In this document: positions 31,805 to 39,335 of the stretch, in pieces
Numbering within the stretch: position 1 is the stretch's first letter
How the letters are laid out: the number at the start of each line of letters is the position of its first letter
Assembly: GCA_014860745.1 (NCBI GenBank)
Contig: JACZJC010000072.1
Span: 1 to 42,942, forward strand
Reading direction: 5' to 3'
Source: Anaerolineales bacterium
Lineage (GTDB): Bacteria > Chloroflexota > Anaerolineae > Anaerolineales > Villigracilaceae
Length of the DNA: 42,942 bases
Position numbers and translations under genes: made by a program
The notes under the pieces: model-generated
Seen by the model: the letters and a program-made list of their open reading frames with translations, nothing else
Told to the model about the DNA's origin: nothing
Databases searched by the model: none

Positions 31805-31820
31805 GTAACCGTTTGGTTAC
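31805..31820. promoter_or_regulatory. Palindromic operator candidate for ArsR
   Basis: GTAACCGTTTGGTTAC has perfect 6-bp arms around a 4-bp centre. Given the -10 at 31834-31839 and a start near 31827, it covers about +8 to +23, where ArsR-family repressors often bind. Confidence 0.6.
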
Positions 31821-31833
31821 TCTTTGTGACGGG

Positions 31834-31862
31834 ATTTTAGAACATAAATTCTGTTTTGTCAA
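31834..31862 (-). promoter_or_regulatory. Promoter of the arsR operon with AGAACA box
   Basis: On the minus strand TTGACA (31857-31862), 17 bp, TAAAAT (31834-31839). The spacer carries AGAACATAAATTCT (31839-31852, plus-strand reading), the third copy of the box found before the BBE and DUF1801 genes. Confidence 0.88.
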
Positions 31863-31870
31863 GGCTGAAT

Positions 31871-32683
31871 TTACCCGCGAAATCTTGGATACGAGCCCAG
31901 CACCCTCAGCATCACCGCGTATTCCCCCAAATGCTCGAGCGCGTGTTTTGAAACCTCATCTTGCACAGAGCCGATGAAATCAATATAAAAAAGGTACTCC
32001 CACGGCTTGCCCTGAAGCGGACGCGATTCGATTTTTGTAAGATCGAGATCGCGTAATGCAAAGACGCTCAACGCTTTGAACAAAGCGCCCGGCTGATTTT
32101 TCAATGTGAACACGATGGAAGTCTTCGCTTCATCCTTCGGGACAACTGATTCTCGACTGACAGCGAGAAAACGCGTATAGTTTTCCGCGTCATCCTCGAT
32201 GCCTTCCTCCAGAATTTGCATTCCGTACAATTCAGCCGCCCGCTTCGACGCAATCGCCGCAATATCCCGCGCGCCTGACTCTTTGAGCATCTTCACGCTC
32301 CCTGCTGTGTCGTAGACCTGTTCCGCTTTGATTCCATGCGAACGCAAGTAATTCGCGCACTGTCCCAACGCCTGCGGATGGCTGATGGCCTTTTTGATAT
32401 CCTCTTTTTTCACACCTGAATTTGTAATCAAACAATGCTGTACGCGCAGGAGGTACTCCCCCACGATATGCAGGTCATGGCGAAGGAGGAGATCATAGTT
32501 TTGGTGGATACTGCCCGCCAGCGAATTCTCAATCGGCGCCAGAGCGGCATCGCTCCTGCCCGAAATTACAGAATCAAACATCGTATCGAATGACTCACAT
32601 GGGATGGTTTCCACATCCCCAAAATAATTGAAAACCGCCTGTTCGGAATATGCGCCGGGTTCGCCCTGGAAGGATACTTTCAT
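31871..32683 (-). CDS. pheA: Prephenate dehydratase
   Basis: A 270-residue enzyme that converts prephenate to phenylpyruvate in phenylalanine synthesis. It begins VSFQGEPGAYSEQAVFNYF. The catalytic domain includes IENSLAGSIHQNYDLL and NYTRFLAVSRE (the TRF motif), and a C-terminal ACT domain (FTLKNQPGALFKALSVFALRDLDLTKIESRP) carries the ESRP Phe-binding motif. It is monofunctional, with no chorismate mutase part. The ATG at 32683 has AGGAG 5 nt upstream; upstream in-frame codons fall in the repeat at 32694-32742. The aminotransferase gene precedes it and could perform the last step to Phe. Confidence 0.95.
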   Translation of the reverse strand: MKVSFQGEPGAYSEQAVFNYFGDVETIPCESFDTMFDSVISGRSDAALAPIENSLAGSIHQNYDLLLRHDLHIVGEYLLRVQHCLITNSGVKKEDIKKAISHPQALGQCANYLRSHGIKAEQVYDTAGSVKMLKESGARDIAAIASKRAAELYGMQILEEGIEDDAENYTRFLAVSRESVVPKDEAKTSIVFTLKNQPGALFKALSVFALRDLDLTKIESRPLQGKPWEYLFYIDFIGSVQDEVSKHALEHLGEYAVMLRVLGSYPRFRG

Positions 32684-32693
32684 ACTGTCTCCT

Positions 32694-32742
32694 TGGTGGT
32701 TTCGATACGGCCTCGAAGAACACTCGGCCAACTCAACCACCA
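32694..32742. repeat. Dispersed inverted repeat, TGGTTGAGTAGCCG family, copy 2
   Basis: TGGTGGTTTCGATACGG and CGGCCAACTCAACCACCA flank a short loop; the outer arms GGTGGTT/AACCACC are complementary. It shares GGTTTCGATACG and CTCAACCACC with the larger copy at 20976-21098. Next to it, 32743-32769 is made of TAACTG/CAACTG words that run into the stop codon of the aminotransferase gene. Confidence 0.75.
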
Positions 32743-32761
32743 ACTGGTAACTGTCAACTGA

Positions 32762-33943
32762 TTACTGCTTTTCCGCCCACTCCACGATCTTTCTGAATCC
32801 CGCTTCCACATCTTCATCGGAAGCGGCGATGGCCATACGGATGAATCCCTCACCCTGTTCGCCAAAAGCCGAGCCGGGCACAAGCCCTACACCCATTTCG
32901 TCCAAAATCCTTTCACACATTTCAACCGAAGCCATCTTCAAAGCGCGCAGGTCAAGGAAGAAATAAAATGCGCCTTGCGGGGGGATCACCTTAATTTTTT
33001 CAGCTTCCAATTCATGTGACAGGCGTAAAACCAATTCGCGGCGGTGGGCATACGCACTACGCATTTCCGCAGCGACGTTCTGAATTGCAGGATCGGTCAA
33101 CGCAAAGGCAGCGGCTTTTTGAATGAAGGGAGCCACACAGGTGATGGAGTTCTGCCCTGCTTTCAAAGCATTTTCGATCACATGTTGAGGTGCAGCAAGG
33201 AAGCCAACCCGCCAGCCTGTCATCGCGTAGGATTTGGAAAGGCTGTTGACAAGCAGAGTTCTTTCCTTTGCGCCTTCAATCGCCGCTGCAGAAGTAGGCC
33301 TCTCTTCATAATACAAGCTGCCATAGACTTCATCACTCACGATCCACAAATCGTGTTTTGCGGCAAAGTCCTGCAATTTCTGCAGATACTCGCGCGAGGG
33401 ATATGCGCCTGTCGGGTTGGATGGATAATTCAAGACAATGGCGCGGGTTTTGGGAGTCAGCGCTTTCAGCCAGGAGTCGAAATGGGGAATGAATCCATTG
33501 TCAGCGGGGGCAGGGACGCGGTTCACATTTCCGCGCAGCATGATGACCATGTTGGAATGAGTCGCCCACGACGGATCTGGAATCAAAACATCATCGCCCG
33601 CTGTGAGAATGGATTGCATGGCAAGGTAATAGGCATGGATGCCGCCATGTGTGATAAGAATTTCGGAGGTTGGATCGTAGGTAACGCCTTCGTCGCGAAT
33701 CAGTTTTTTTGCAACAGCAGTTCTCAGGTCTGCATAGCCGCGGGATGGGCCATAGTGAGTCAGCCCATCTTGCATGGCTTTGAGGGCCGCATCCACAATC
33801 GCGGGATGAGTTCCAAAATCGGGGTCGCCCATCTGCAAGCCGATGATGCTCTTCCCGCTGGCTTTTAGCGCGAGGATTCGGTCTGCCATGGCTACGGTGG
33901 CGGATTGGCGAATCAGGTCAAATTGTTGGTTGAGGCGCTGCAT
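32762..33943 (-). CDS. Pyridoxal-phosphate aminotransferase, class I/II
   Basis: A 393-residue fold-type-I aminotransferase of the aspartate aminotransferase family. It has ILITHGGIHAYYLAMQS, LIPDPSWATHSNMV, NYPSNPTGAYPSREYL, the conserved IVSDEVYGSLYYEE, the PLP-binding lysine in NSLSKSYAMTGWRVGF and a C-terminal MAIAASDEDVE arginine region. It may act on aromatic keto acids, aspartate or prephenate; the position before pheA favours an aromatic role, but substrates cannot be read from the sequence. The ATG at 33943 is preferred; earlier codons come from the TCATTGCGAG repeat. The stop codon lies in a TAACTG-type word run. Confidence 0.88.
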   Translation of the reverse strand: MQRLNQQFDLIRQSATVAMADRILALKASGKSIIGLQMGDPDFGTHPAIVDAALKAMQDGLTHYGPSRGYADLRTAVAKKLIRDEGVTYDPTSEILITHGGIHAYYLAMQSILTAGDDVLIPDPSWATHSNMVIMLRGNVNRVPAPADNGFIPHFDSWLKALTPKTRAIVLNYPSNPTGAYPSREYLQKLQDFAAKHDLWIVSDEVYGSLYYEERPTSAAAIEGAKERTLLVNSLSKSYAMTGWRVGFLAAPQHVIENALKAGQNSITCVAPFIQKAAAFALTDPAIQNVAAEMRSAYAHRRELVLRLSHELEAEKIKVIPPQGAFYFFLDLRALKMASVEMCERILDEMGVGLVPGSAFGEQGEGFIRMAIAASDEDVEAGFRKIVEWAEKQ

Positions 33944-33963
33944 GATTTTTTCCAATTCAAGGG

Positions 33964-33997
33964 GAGATTGCTTCGGACTTCGTCCTCGCAATGACAT
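33964..33997. repeat. Dispersed palindrome, TCATTGCGAG family, copy 4
   Basis: GAGATTGCTTCGG-ACTT-CGTCCTCGCAATGACAT is half of the longer element (compare 14748-14857), with a short inner stem CGGACTTCG/CGAAGTCCG. It sits in the 5' leader of the aminotransferase gene, so it would be transcribed from the promoter at 34014-34043. Confidence 0.75.
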
Positions 33998-34013
33998 GAG
34001 GTTAATGGGCGTG

Positions 34014-34043
34014 AGTGTATCAAAGAAACAAAAATCCCGTCAA
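34014..34043 (-). promoter_or_regulatory. Possible promoter of the aminotransferase-pheA pair
   Basis: On the minus strand TTGACG (34038-34043), 18 bp, TACACT (34014-34019). The -35 lies inside the terminator stem of the histidine-kinase gene, so stop and start signals overlap. Sequence fit is moderate. Confidence 0.4.
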
Positions 34044-34057
34044 CGAATTGACGGGAT
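34034..34057 (-). terminator. Intrinsic terminator after the histidine-kinase gene
   Basis: ATCCCGTCAA-4 nt-TTGACGGGAT makes a perfect 10-bp stem. On the minus strand it runs into TTTTTGTTT. It lies 7 bp after the stop codon of the kinase gene and separates it from the aminotransferase gene. Confidence 0.93.
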
Positions 34058-34064
34058 GAAAACA

Positions 34065-35321
34065 TTACCCCACAAAGGGCGGCGGGGACTCGGGTTCATT
34101 CTTTTTATTGGCAGGCAAAAGGAAGGTGAAGGTGCTGCCAACGCCTTCTTGGCTTTCTGCCCAGATGCGTCCGCCGTGCATCTCGATCATCACCTTGGCT
34201 ACGGAGAGACCCAGCCCCATGCCGCCATGCCGGCGTGTGAGATGGGACTCAACCTGATAGAAACGGTCGAAGACTCGAGGCAGGTCTTTGGCAGGGATGC
34301 CCAAACCATCATCTTTAACGGAGACCACAATATATTCAGGCTGCTGTTCGCCGCGGATGAGAACATGGCCGCCTTCGTTGGTAAAGGTGAGCGCGTTCTT
34401 GAGCAGGTTGCTTAGCACAATGGCGATCTTTCCGCCGTCGATATCAACCCACAATTCGCGGCCATCCTTGATCTCTGTCTTGAGGGAAATGCCCTTGCTT
34501 TTGGTCATCTCATGAAAAGATGCCGAAACATCTTCGATGATCCGCGCAACCGAGACCCTGCGCGAACGAACGAGGGAGCCGCCTGTTTCATAATTATCCA
34601 CGCTGGCGAGGCTTTCGATGATCTCCTTCAACCTCGATGCGTTGCGAATGATGGCTTCCACCTGTTCGTGGAATTCGCTGCCGATGAGTTCGCGCAAAAA
34701 TGTGGCGTGGCCGAGGATCAAACCCAGCGGGGTGCGCAATTCATGCGAGGTGATCGCGATGAATTCATTTTTCAATTTATCCAGTTCGCGCGCCTCTTCC
34801 TGGGATGAAAAGATGTTTTTTTCAAGCATATCATTCTGCAGAGCAGTGGTGGCGAGTGAAGCAAGCGTCTCGAGGACGAGGATGTCCTCCCTTGTATACT
34901 TGTCTTTTTTGTTGAAGGCTTCGAAGACGCCCACGGGTCGTCCATGAAGAATGAGCGGCACGCCCAAAATGGACCTGGTTTTAAAACCGACGAGGTCGTC
35001 GATCTTGCTGTAATGACGGCTGTCTTTTGTCACGTCGTCGATGGCGAGCGGTTTGACATTCAGGAAGATCCAGCCCGCCGCGCTTCCCTCCAGCGGAACC
35101 TTTGCGGATTTGACCGCGTCGCGATGGAACCACGGCACAAATTTAAAAGAAAACTCCTGCGAGACCTCGTCATACTCCAGCAGGGAAGCGGTCTCGCTGG
35201 CAGTCAATTCGGCGGCGGCGGAAATGATGGATTGAAGATAGGTCTCCGCATCCACGGATGCGCTCAGACCGCGCGTAATTTCAAAGAGACGTTCGAGAAG
35301 TTTTACCCGATCAATGGCCAT
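34065..35321 (-). CDS. GAF-domain sensor histidine kinase
   Basis: A 418-residue soluble sensor kinase. An N-terminal GAF domain (about residues 20-165; ILGVPLILHGRPVGVFEAFNKK) is followed by a HisKA domain with the phosphorylated histidine in AITSHELRTPLGLILGH near residue 195. The HATPase domain has the N box VLSNLLKNALTFT, the G1 box VKDDGLGIP and the G2 box GGMGLGLSVAKVMI. No transmembrane segment or signal peptide is seen, so the signal is probably cytosolic. No response regulator lies next to it. The ATG at 35321 is preceded by TATAAT at 35338-35343. A terminator follows the gene. Confidence 0.93.
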   Translation of the reverse strand: MAIDRVKLLERLFEITRGLSASVDAETYLQSIISAAAELTASETASLLEYDEVSQEFSFKFVPWFHRDAVKSAKVPLEGSAAGWIFLNVKPLAIDDVTKDSRHYSKIDDLVGFKTRSILGVPLILHGRPVGVFEAFNKKDKYTREDILVLETLASLATTALQNDMLEKNIFSSQEEARELDKLKNEFIAITSHELRTPLGLILGHATFLRELIGSEFHEQVEAIIRNASRLKEIIESLASVDNYETGGSLVRSRRVSVARIIEDVSASFHEMTKSKGISLKTEIKDGRELWVDIDGGKIAIVLSNLLKNALTFTNEGGHVLIRGEQQPEYIVVSVKDDGLGIPAKDLPRVFDRFYQVESHLTRRHGGMGLGLSVAKVMIEMHGGRIWAESQEGVGSTFTFLLPANKKNEPESPPPFVG

Positions 35322-35337
35322 TTTTACCTACAGTAAG

Positions 35338-35343
35338 ATTATA
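35338..35343. promoter_or_regulatory. Shared -10 region between the kinase and ino1 genes
   Basis: The sequence ATTATACT gives TATAAT on the minus strand (16 bp before the kinase ATG region) and TATACT on the plus strand (leading to ino1). Divergent start sites would overlap. No clear -35 is seen for either direction, so this rests on position and the -10 only. Confidence 0.4.
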
Positions 35344-35420
35344 CTTCACGGGTATATCTGAGATGAAAGCTGTCCGGAAGATACAAGGAAACTGCAACCA
35401 AAATTCAAGGAGAAAAATTC

Positions 35421-36506
35421 ATGGCAAATAAAAAAGTACGAGTCGCCATTATTGGCGTGGGAAATTGCGCCTCGTCCCTCGTTCAGGGCGTGCAATTCTA
35501 CAAAAATGCAAAAAAGGATGAGACCATCCCCGGTATCATGCATACCCAGTTGGGCGACTATCATGTGCGCGATATCGAGTTCACGCTCGCCATCGACGTG
35601 AACGCCACCAAGGTTGGCAAAGACCTTTCCGAAGCCATCTTCGCCGAGCCAAACAACACCTATAAGTTTGCGGATGTCCCCCGCCTCAATGTGCCTGTCG
35701 TACGCGGTATGACCCACGATGGGCTGGGCAAATACCTAAGCGAAATCATCCAAAAAGCGCCTGGCTCCACTGCCGATATCGTCAAACTACTGCGTGAAAC
35801 CAAGACTGACGTCGTCATAAACTTCCTGCCCGTCGGTTCGGAGATGGCCACCAAATGGTATGTGGAACAGATCCTCGAAGCGGGCTGCGCCTTCGTGAAC
35901 GGTATTCCCGTTTTCATCGCTTCCTCTGAATACTGGGGCAAACGCTTTGCCGATGCAGGCCTGCCCATCCTCGGCGACGATATCAAGAGTCAAGTCGGGG
36001 CGACGATTGTCCATCGTGTATTGACCAGCTTGTTCGTAGATCGAGGCGTGAAGATCGACCGCACCTATCAACTTAACTTCGGCGGCAATACCGACTTCCT
36101 CAACATGCTCGAGCGTGAACGTCTCGAAAGCAAAAAGATTTCCAAAACCAATGCCGTCACCAGCATGGTTCCATACGACATGGGCAAGGATAATGTCCAT
36201 GTCGGCCCAAGCGATCACGTCCCCTGGCTCACTGACCGCAAGTGGTGCTACATCCGCATGGAGGGCACCACCTTCGGCAACGTGCCGCTCAACCTCGAAC
36301 TCAAGCTTGAAGTGTGGGACAGCCCCAACTCCGCCGGTGTGATAATCGACGCCGTGCGCTGCGCCAAGATCGCGCTCGACCGCGAACTTGCAGGTCCCAT
36401 CGTTGGCCCGTCATCCTATTTTTTCAAGACGCCCCCCAAACAATTCAAGGATGAGGTCGCCCACCAAAAAGTGGAAGATTTCATTGCGGGCAGGTCGGAT
36501 GAATAA
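35421..36506 (+). CDS. ino1: Inositol-1-phosphate synthase (short, actinobacterial/archaeal-type)
   Basis: A 361-residue NAD-dependent enzyme that turns glucose 6-phosphate into 1L-myo-inositol 1-phosphate, the precursor of phosphatidylinositol and other inositol compounds. It has the Rossmann segment [64 protein letters not shown] and [14 protein letters not shown]. The length fits the short prokaryotic type (about 360), not the 510-530-residue eukaryotic type. The ATG at 35421 has AAGGAG 9 nt upstream. A terminator follows. Confidence 0.93.
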   Translation: MANKKVRVAIIGVGNCASSLVQGVQFYKNAKKDETIPGIMHTQLGDYHVRDIEFTLAIDVNATKVGKDLSEAIFAEPNNTYKFADVPRLNVPVVRGMTHDGLGKYLSEIIQKAPGSTADIVKLLRETKTDVVINFLPVGSEMATKWYVEQILEAGCAFVNGIPVFIASSEYWGKRFADAGLPILGDDIKSQVGATIVHRVLTSLFVDRGVKIDRTYQLNFGGNTDFLNMLERERLESKKISKTNAVTSMVPYDMGKDNVHVGPSDHVPWLTDRKWCYIRMEGTTFGNVPLNLELKLEVWDSPNSAGVIIDAVRCAKIALDRELAGPIVGPSSYFFKTPPKQFKDEVAHQKVEDFIAGRSDE

Positions 36507-36530
36507 ACCTGAGATTAGAGTTTAGCGATT

Positions 36531-36566
36531 AGAGAGACGTTTGCATTGGCAGACGTCTCTCTTTTT
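36531..36566 (+). terminator. Intrinsic terminator after ino1
   Basis: AGAGAGACGT (36531-36540) pairs with ACGTCTCTCT (36553-36562) around a 12-nt loop, followed by TTTTT. Just before it (36509-36530) lie GATTAGAG words of the type that build the ilvC-leuA spacer hairpin. Confidence 0.9.
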
Positions 36567-36570
36567 CAGG

Positions 36571-36576
36571 TAGAAT
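36571..36576 (+). promoter_or_regulatory. -10 element of the first deacetylase-like lipoprotein gene
   Basis: TAGAAT lies 7 bp upstream of the ATG at 36584, so the transcript would begin at or next to the start codon. No -35 is clear. Similar spacing is seen before the genes at 37844 and 41859. Confidence 0.45.
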
Positions 36577-36583
36577 TCGCCGC

Positions 36584-37747
36584 ATGACAAAACCTCGCTT
36601 CATCCTTACCCTCAGCCTGTTTGCCCTGCTATTGGCAGGCTGCCAACCCGCAGCTGTTACCGCCGACCCGGCCGTCGTTCAAACCGCCGCGTTCGAAACC
36701 GCATTGGCACAGATTAGCATCCCTACTGAAACCCCTGCTCCAACCGAAACACCAATTCCAACTGCAACCATCCAGCGCACACCGCCCGCCTTACCCGGAA
36801 CGTATCAAACTTCCATTTTGAAATCACACGACATCCCGCGTACCTATGTAGCGGATGCCTGTCAGTACCTCAAAAACAAATGGGACCCGAACAACTCCAT
36901 CCCGGGGACGGTGGTGATGACCATCATGATACATCGCATCGATAAAGACGCCACCACATCCGATTTTGGAAGTTTAACGATTGCAAGCAAGGATCTCAAA
37001 CGATTAATGAACGACCTGCATGACGCTGGCTTTGAAGCAATCAATATGCAGCAAATGTCGGATTTTATGTATACTAATGCAAGAATACCCCAGCTCTCTG
37101 TTTTATTGATTGTAGACGACCGCGCGGGAAGCTCTTCAAAATACAACGACCATTTCCGAACCTATTACGAAAAATGGGGCTGGCCTGTGATCAATGCATA
37201 TATTGGGATGGACGAGAGGCCTGATCTTTGGGCAGAACATGCCGTGCTTTCTGCCGAAGGCTGGGTGGATTTTCAAGCTCATGGGTATATTCACAACATC
37301 CCCATTAGCGAAGGTTCAACAGATGAGTTTATTACATCCGAGATGAGCGGCGTAATCTCAACTTTTCAAAAATACTTCAACAAAACACCCATCGCCTACA
37401 TCTGGCCCGGCGGCGGATTCACCAAACGAGCCGTGGAGATCGGAACCCAGCTGGGCTACAAACTCGGGTTCACCGTCAACCCGCGCGGACCCGTGATGTA
37501 TAACTGGGTTCCCCAAGCCGATACGGTCAATGCGGATAACCCCTTCGCCATCCCTGAAACGCCGGCCGGCAACCCATTGATGACCCTGCCGCGCTATACA
37601 GATATCAACGCCCGCGATAATATCGACTCCGTCCGCGTCATAGGACAGGAAGCTGCGGCATTTGCAGAGCAGAACAAGGCCATCGAACTCGAATATTACG
37701 ATATCATCTGCGCCCCCGCCTATGGGCCAATTCCATCCAATCCTTAG
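36584..37747 (+). CDS. Lipoprotein with polysaccharide-deacetylase (NodB-like) fold
   Basis: A 387-residue surface lipoprotein. The lipobox is LLLAGC (Cys20), followed by a Thr/Pro-rich linker of about 50 residues. The rest aligns with carbohydrate-esterase-4 motifs in order: Asp178-Asp179 in LIVDDRAGS (catalytic base and metal Asp), His233 and His237 in AHGYIHN (metal pair), and WPGGGF near residue 274. These support a divalent-metal deacetylase acting on cell-surface or environmental glycans, although motif 1 departs from the usual F-D-D-G. The start is the ATG at 36584 with no ribosome site. A paralogue follows at 37844. Confidence 0.85.
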   Translation: MTKPRFILTLSLFALLLAGCQPAAVTADPAVVQTAAFETALAQISIPTETPAPTETPIPTATIQRTPPALPGTYQTSILKSHDIPRTYVADACQYLKNKWDPNNSIPGTVVMTIMIHRIDKDATTSDFGSLTIASKDLKRLMNDLHDAGFEAINMQQMSDFMYTNARIPQLSVLLIVDDRAGSSSKYNDHFRTYYEKWGWPVINAYIGMDERPDLWAEHAVLSAEGWVDFQAHGYIHNIPISEGSTDEFITSEMSGVISTFQKYFNKTPIAYIWPGGGFTKRAVEIGTQLGYKLGFTVNPRGPVMYNWVPQADTVNADNPFAIPETPAGNPLMTLPRYTDINARDNIDSVRVIGQEAAAFAEQNKAIELEYYDIICAPAYGPIPSNP

Positions 37748-37776
37748 AAATAAATAATAGATCAATGACAAAAAGC

Positions 37777-37807
37777 AGGGTAACTAGCGCTGTTGGTTAC
37801 CCTTTTA
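37777..37807 (+). terminator. Intrinsic terminator between the two deacetylase-like genes
   Basis: AGGGTAAC (37777-37784) pairs with GTTACCCT (37796-37803) around an 11-nt loop, and TTTATTT follows. It lies 30 bp after the first lipoprotein gene, so the second has its own promoter. Confidence 0.88.
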
Positions 37808-37828
37808 TTTCATTCCCTGAAATTCGTT

Positions 37829-37834
37829 TACAAT
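37829..37834 (+). promoter_or_regulatory. -10 element of the second deacetylase-like gene
   Basis: TACAAT ends 9 bp before the ATG at 37844. Transcription would start within a few bases of the ATG. The -35 region is weak. Confidence 0.45.
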
Positions 37835-37843
37835 GTGGTATCT

Positions 37844-38974
37844 ATGAATAAGCAAACGAACAATATTAAACACATCCTTTACCAATTCATTCTCATCCTC
37901 TTAATCGTAATGATCCTGGCTTCCTGCGAGCCTTTCGCTTCAAACTCCGCCGTTCCAACGGAGGACCCATCCATCACCGACGCCACCCTGGCAGAATCGC
38001 CTGAGATTTTTTCCGCCACTATACCCGCACTGCCCCCGACATTTCAGACCACCTTTTTAAATCCGCTCGACAGCCCGCATACCTATGTGGATAAAACCTG
38101 CAGGTACTTAAGGAACAAATGGAATCCGTCAAACGCCGAACCGGGCACCGTAGTCATGATCATCCGCGTTGGAGGGATCCAAACCGGTACAGCCCTTGAA
38201 CCGAATGGAATCCAGGTGGGTGATTTTATGAGAACCATGGAACTGTTAAAATCTCAGGGCTTCGAAGCGATCAACATGAAGCAATTCCTCTTCTTCATCG
38301 AGCGCAATATCATCATTCCTCCGCGCTCGGTCTTGATCATTCAGGATGGAAATTACGAAGAGGAATATTATTACAAGTACTACCGCGAATATTGGGAGAA
38401 CTGGGGCTGGCCTGTCGTCAACGGCTGGCAAAGTGACCCGGAGATCCCGGAACTGCTCTGGCAGGAAAATATCGAAATGGAATATGAGGGTTGGGTGGAC
38501 CACCAGGCACAGGGAGTAACTGCGGAAACCATCCTCTCCGACGAATCCGCAAAATCGGTCATCGCGCGCGAATTGCAAGGATCACTCGATGCCTTTGCAA
38601 ATAAATACGCGAAAACCCCCATTGGCTTCATCTGGCCCAATGGCGGATTTGGGTTGCGGCCGGTGGAAGCCGCACGCCTGCTCAAGTACCAGCTTGGATT
38701 CACTACCAACCCGCGCGGACCAGTTATGTATAACTGGATTCCACTGGCAGATGTGTTCGACCCCGAACGCCCGGGCTACCTGCCCGAAGGCCAGATCAAT
38801 GACCCGCTGATGACCCTCCCGCGTTATGATATCAATGATATTTTCACCGCCATCGACCAGGTCCGCGGCATTGGCAAGGAAGCCGCGGCGTATGCGCAAG
38901 CCAACAAAGAAGTTGAACATACTTACTATGATATTGTGTGCAGCGACACCTACGGCCCCATGCCGACCCCATAA
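37844..38974 (+). CDS. Deacetylase-like lipoprotein without catalytic residues
   Basis: A 376-residue lipoprotein (lipobox ILASC, Cys28) paralogous to the preceding gene: RYLRNKW and NPRGPVMYNW are shared (CQYLKNKW there), as are VDxQAxG, MTLPRY and GKEAAAYA/GQEAAAFA near the end. At the catalytic positions the sequence differs. VDD becomes Ile166-Gln167-Asp168, so the catalytic Asp is gone, and the metal histidines become Gln223 and Ala227 (HQAQGVTA). The WPNGGF segment remains. It has the shape of a pseudoenzyme that may bind a glycan without deacetylating it. The chosen ATG at 37844 opens the signal peptide; an earlier in-frame start would put charged residues ahead of it. Confidence 0.82.
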   Translation: MNKQTNNIKHILYQFILILLIVMILASCEPFASNSAVPTEDPSITDATLAESPEIFSATIPALPPTFQTTFLNPLDSPHTYVDKTCRYLRNKWNPSNAEPGTVVMIIRVGGIQTGTALEPNGIQVGDFMRTMELLKSQGFEAINMKQFLFFIERNIIIPPRSVLIIQDGNYEEEYYYKYYREYWENWGWPVVNGWQSDPEIPELLWQENIEMEYEGWVDHQAQGVTAETILSDESAKSVIARELQGSLDAFANKYAKTPIGFIWPNGGFGLRPVEAARLLKYQLGFTTNPRGPVMYNWIPLADVFDPERPGYLPEGQINDPLMTLPRYDINDIFTAIDQVRGIGKEAAAYAQANKEVEHTYYDIVCSDTYGPMPTP

Positions 38975-38991
38975 TTTTCAGGAGGCTTCAA

Positions 38992-39333
38992 ATGACTGAC
39001 TGTCTCTTCTGTAAGATCATCAAAGGGGACATCCCCGGCAATATCGTCTATCGCGATGAACAGGCAACCGCCTTCCGCGATATTAACCCTGCCGCCCCCA
39101 CCCATATCCTGATCGTGCCAAACAAGCACATCGATTCGGTCAACATGCTGATTCTCGACGATGAACCGTTGATTGGTCATCTAATCACAACCGCAAAAGT
39201 CATCGCCGCTCAGGAAGGCATTGCCGAGAGCGGCTATCGACTCATTATCAACACAAACGCAGGCGCCGGTCAGACCGTCTTTCACATCCACCTGCACCTG
39301 TTGGGCGGCAGGCAAATGAAGGCGCTCGGATAG
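38992..39333 (+). CDS. HIT-family nucleotide hydrolase (HINT type)
   Basis: A 113-residue purine-nucleoside phosphoramidase-like protein. It has CLFCKIIKGDIPGNIVYRDE with a Cys pair at the start, FRDINPAAPTHILIVPNKHI in the middle and the histidine triad HIHLHLL near residue 97-103. Members hydrolyse AMP linked to lysine, amino groups or sugars. The ATG at 38992 has AGGAGG 6 nt upstream. It is 2 bp before the ThyX-like gene, so they form a pair. Confidence 0.93.
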   Translation: MTDCLFCKIIKGDIPGNIVYRDEQATAFRDINPAAPTHILIVPNKHIDSVNMLILDDEPLIGHLITTAKVIAAQEGIAESGYRLIINTNAGAGQTVFHIHLHLLGGRQMKALG

Positions 39334-39335
39334 CC

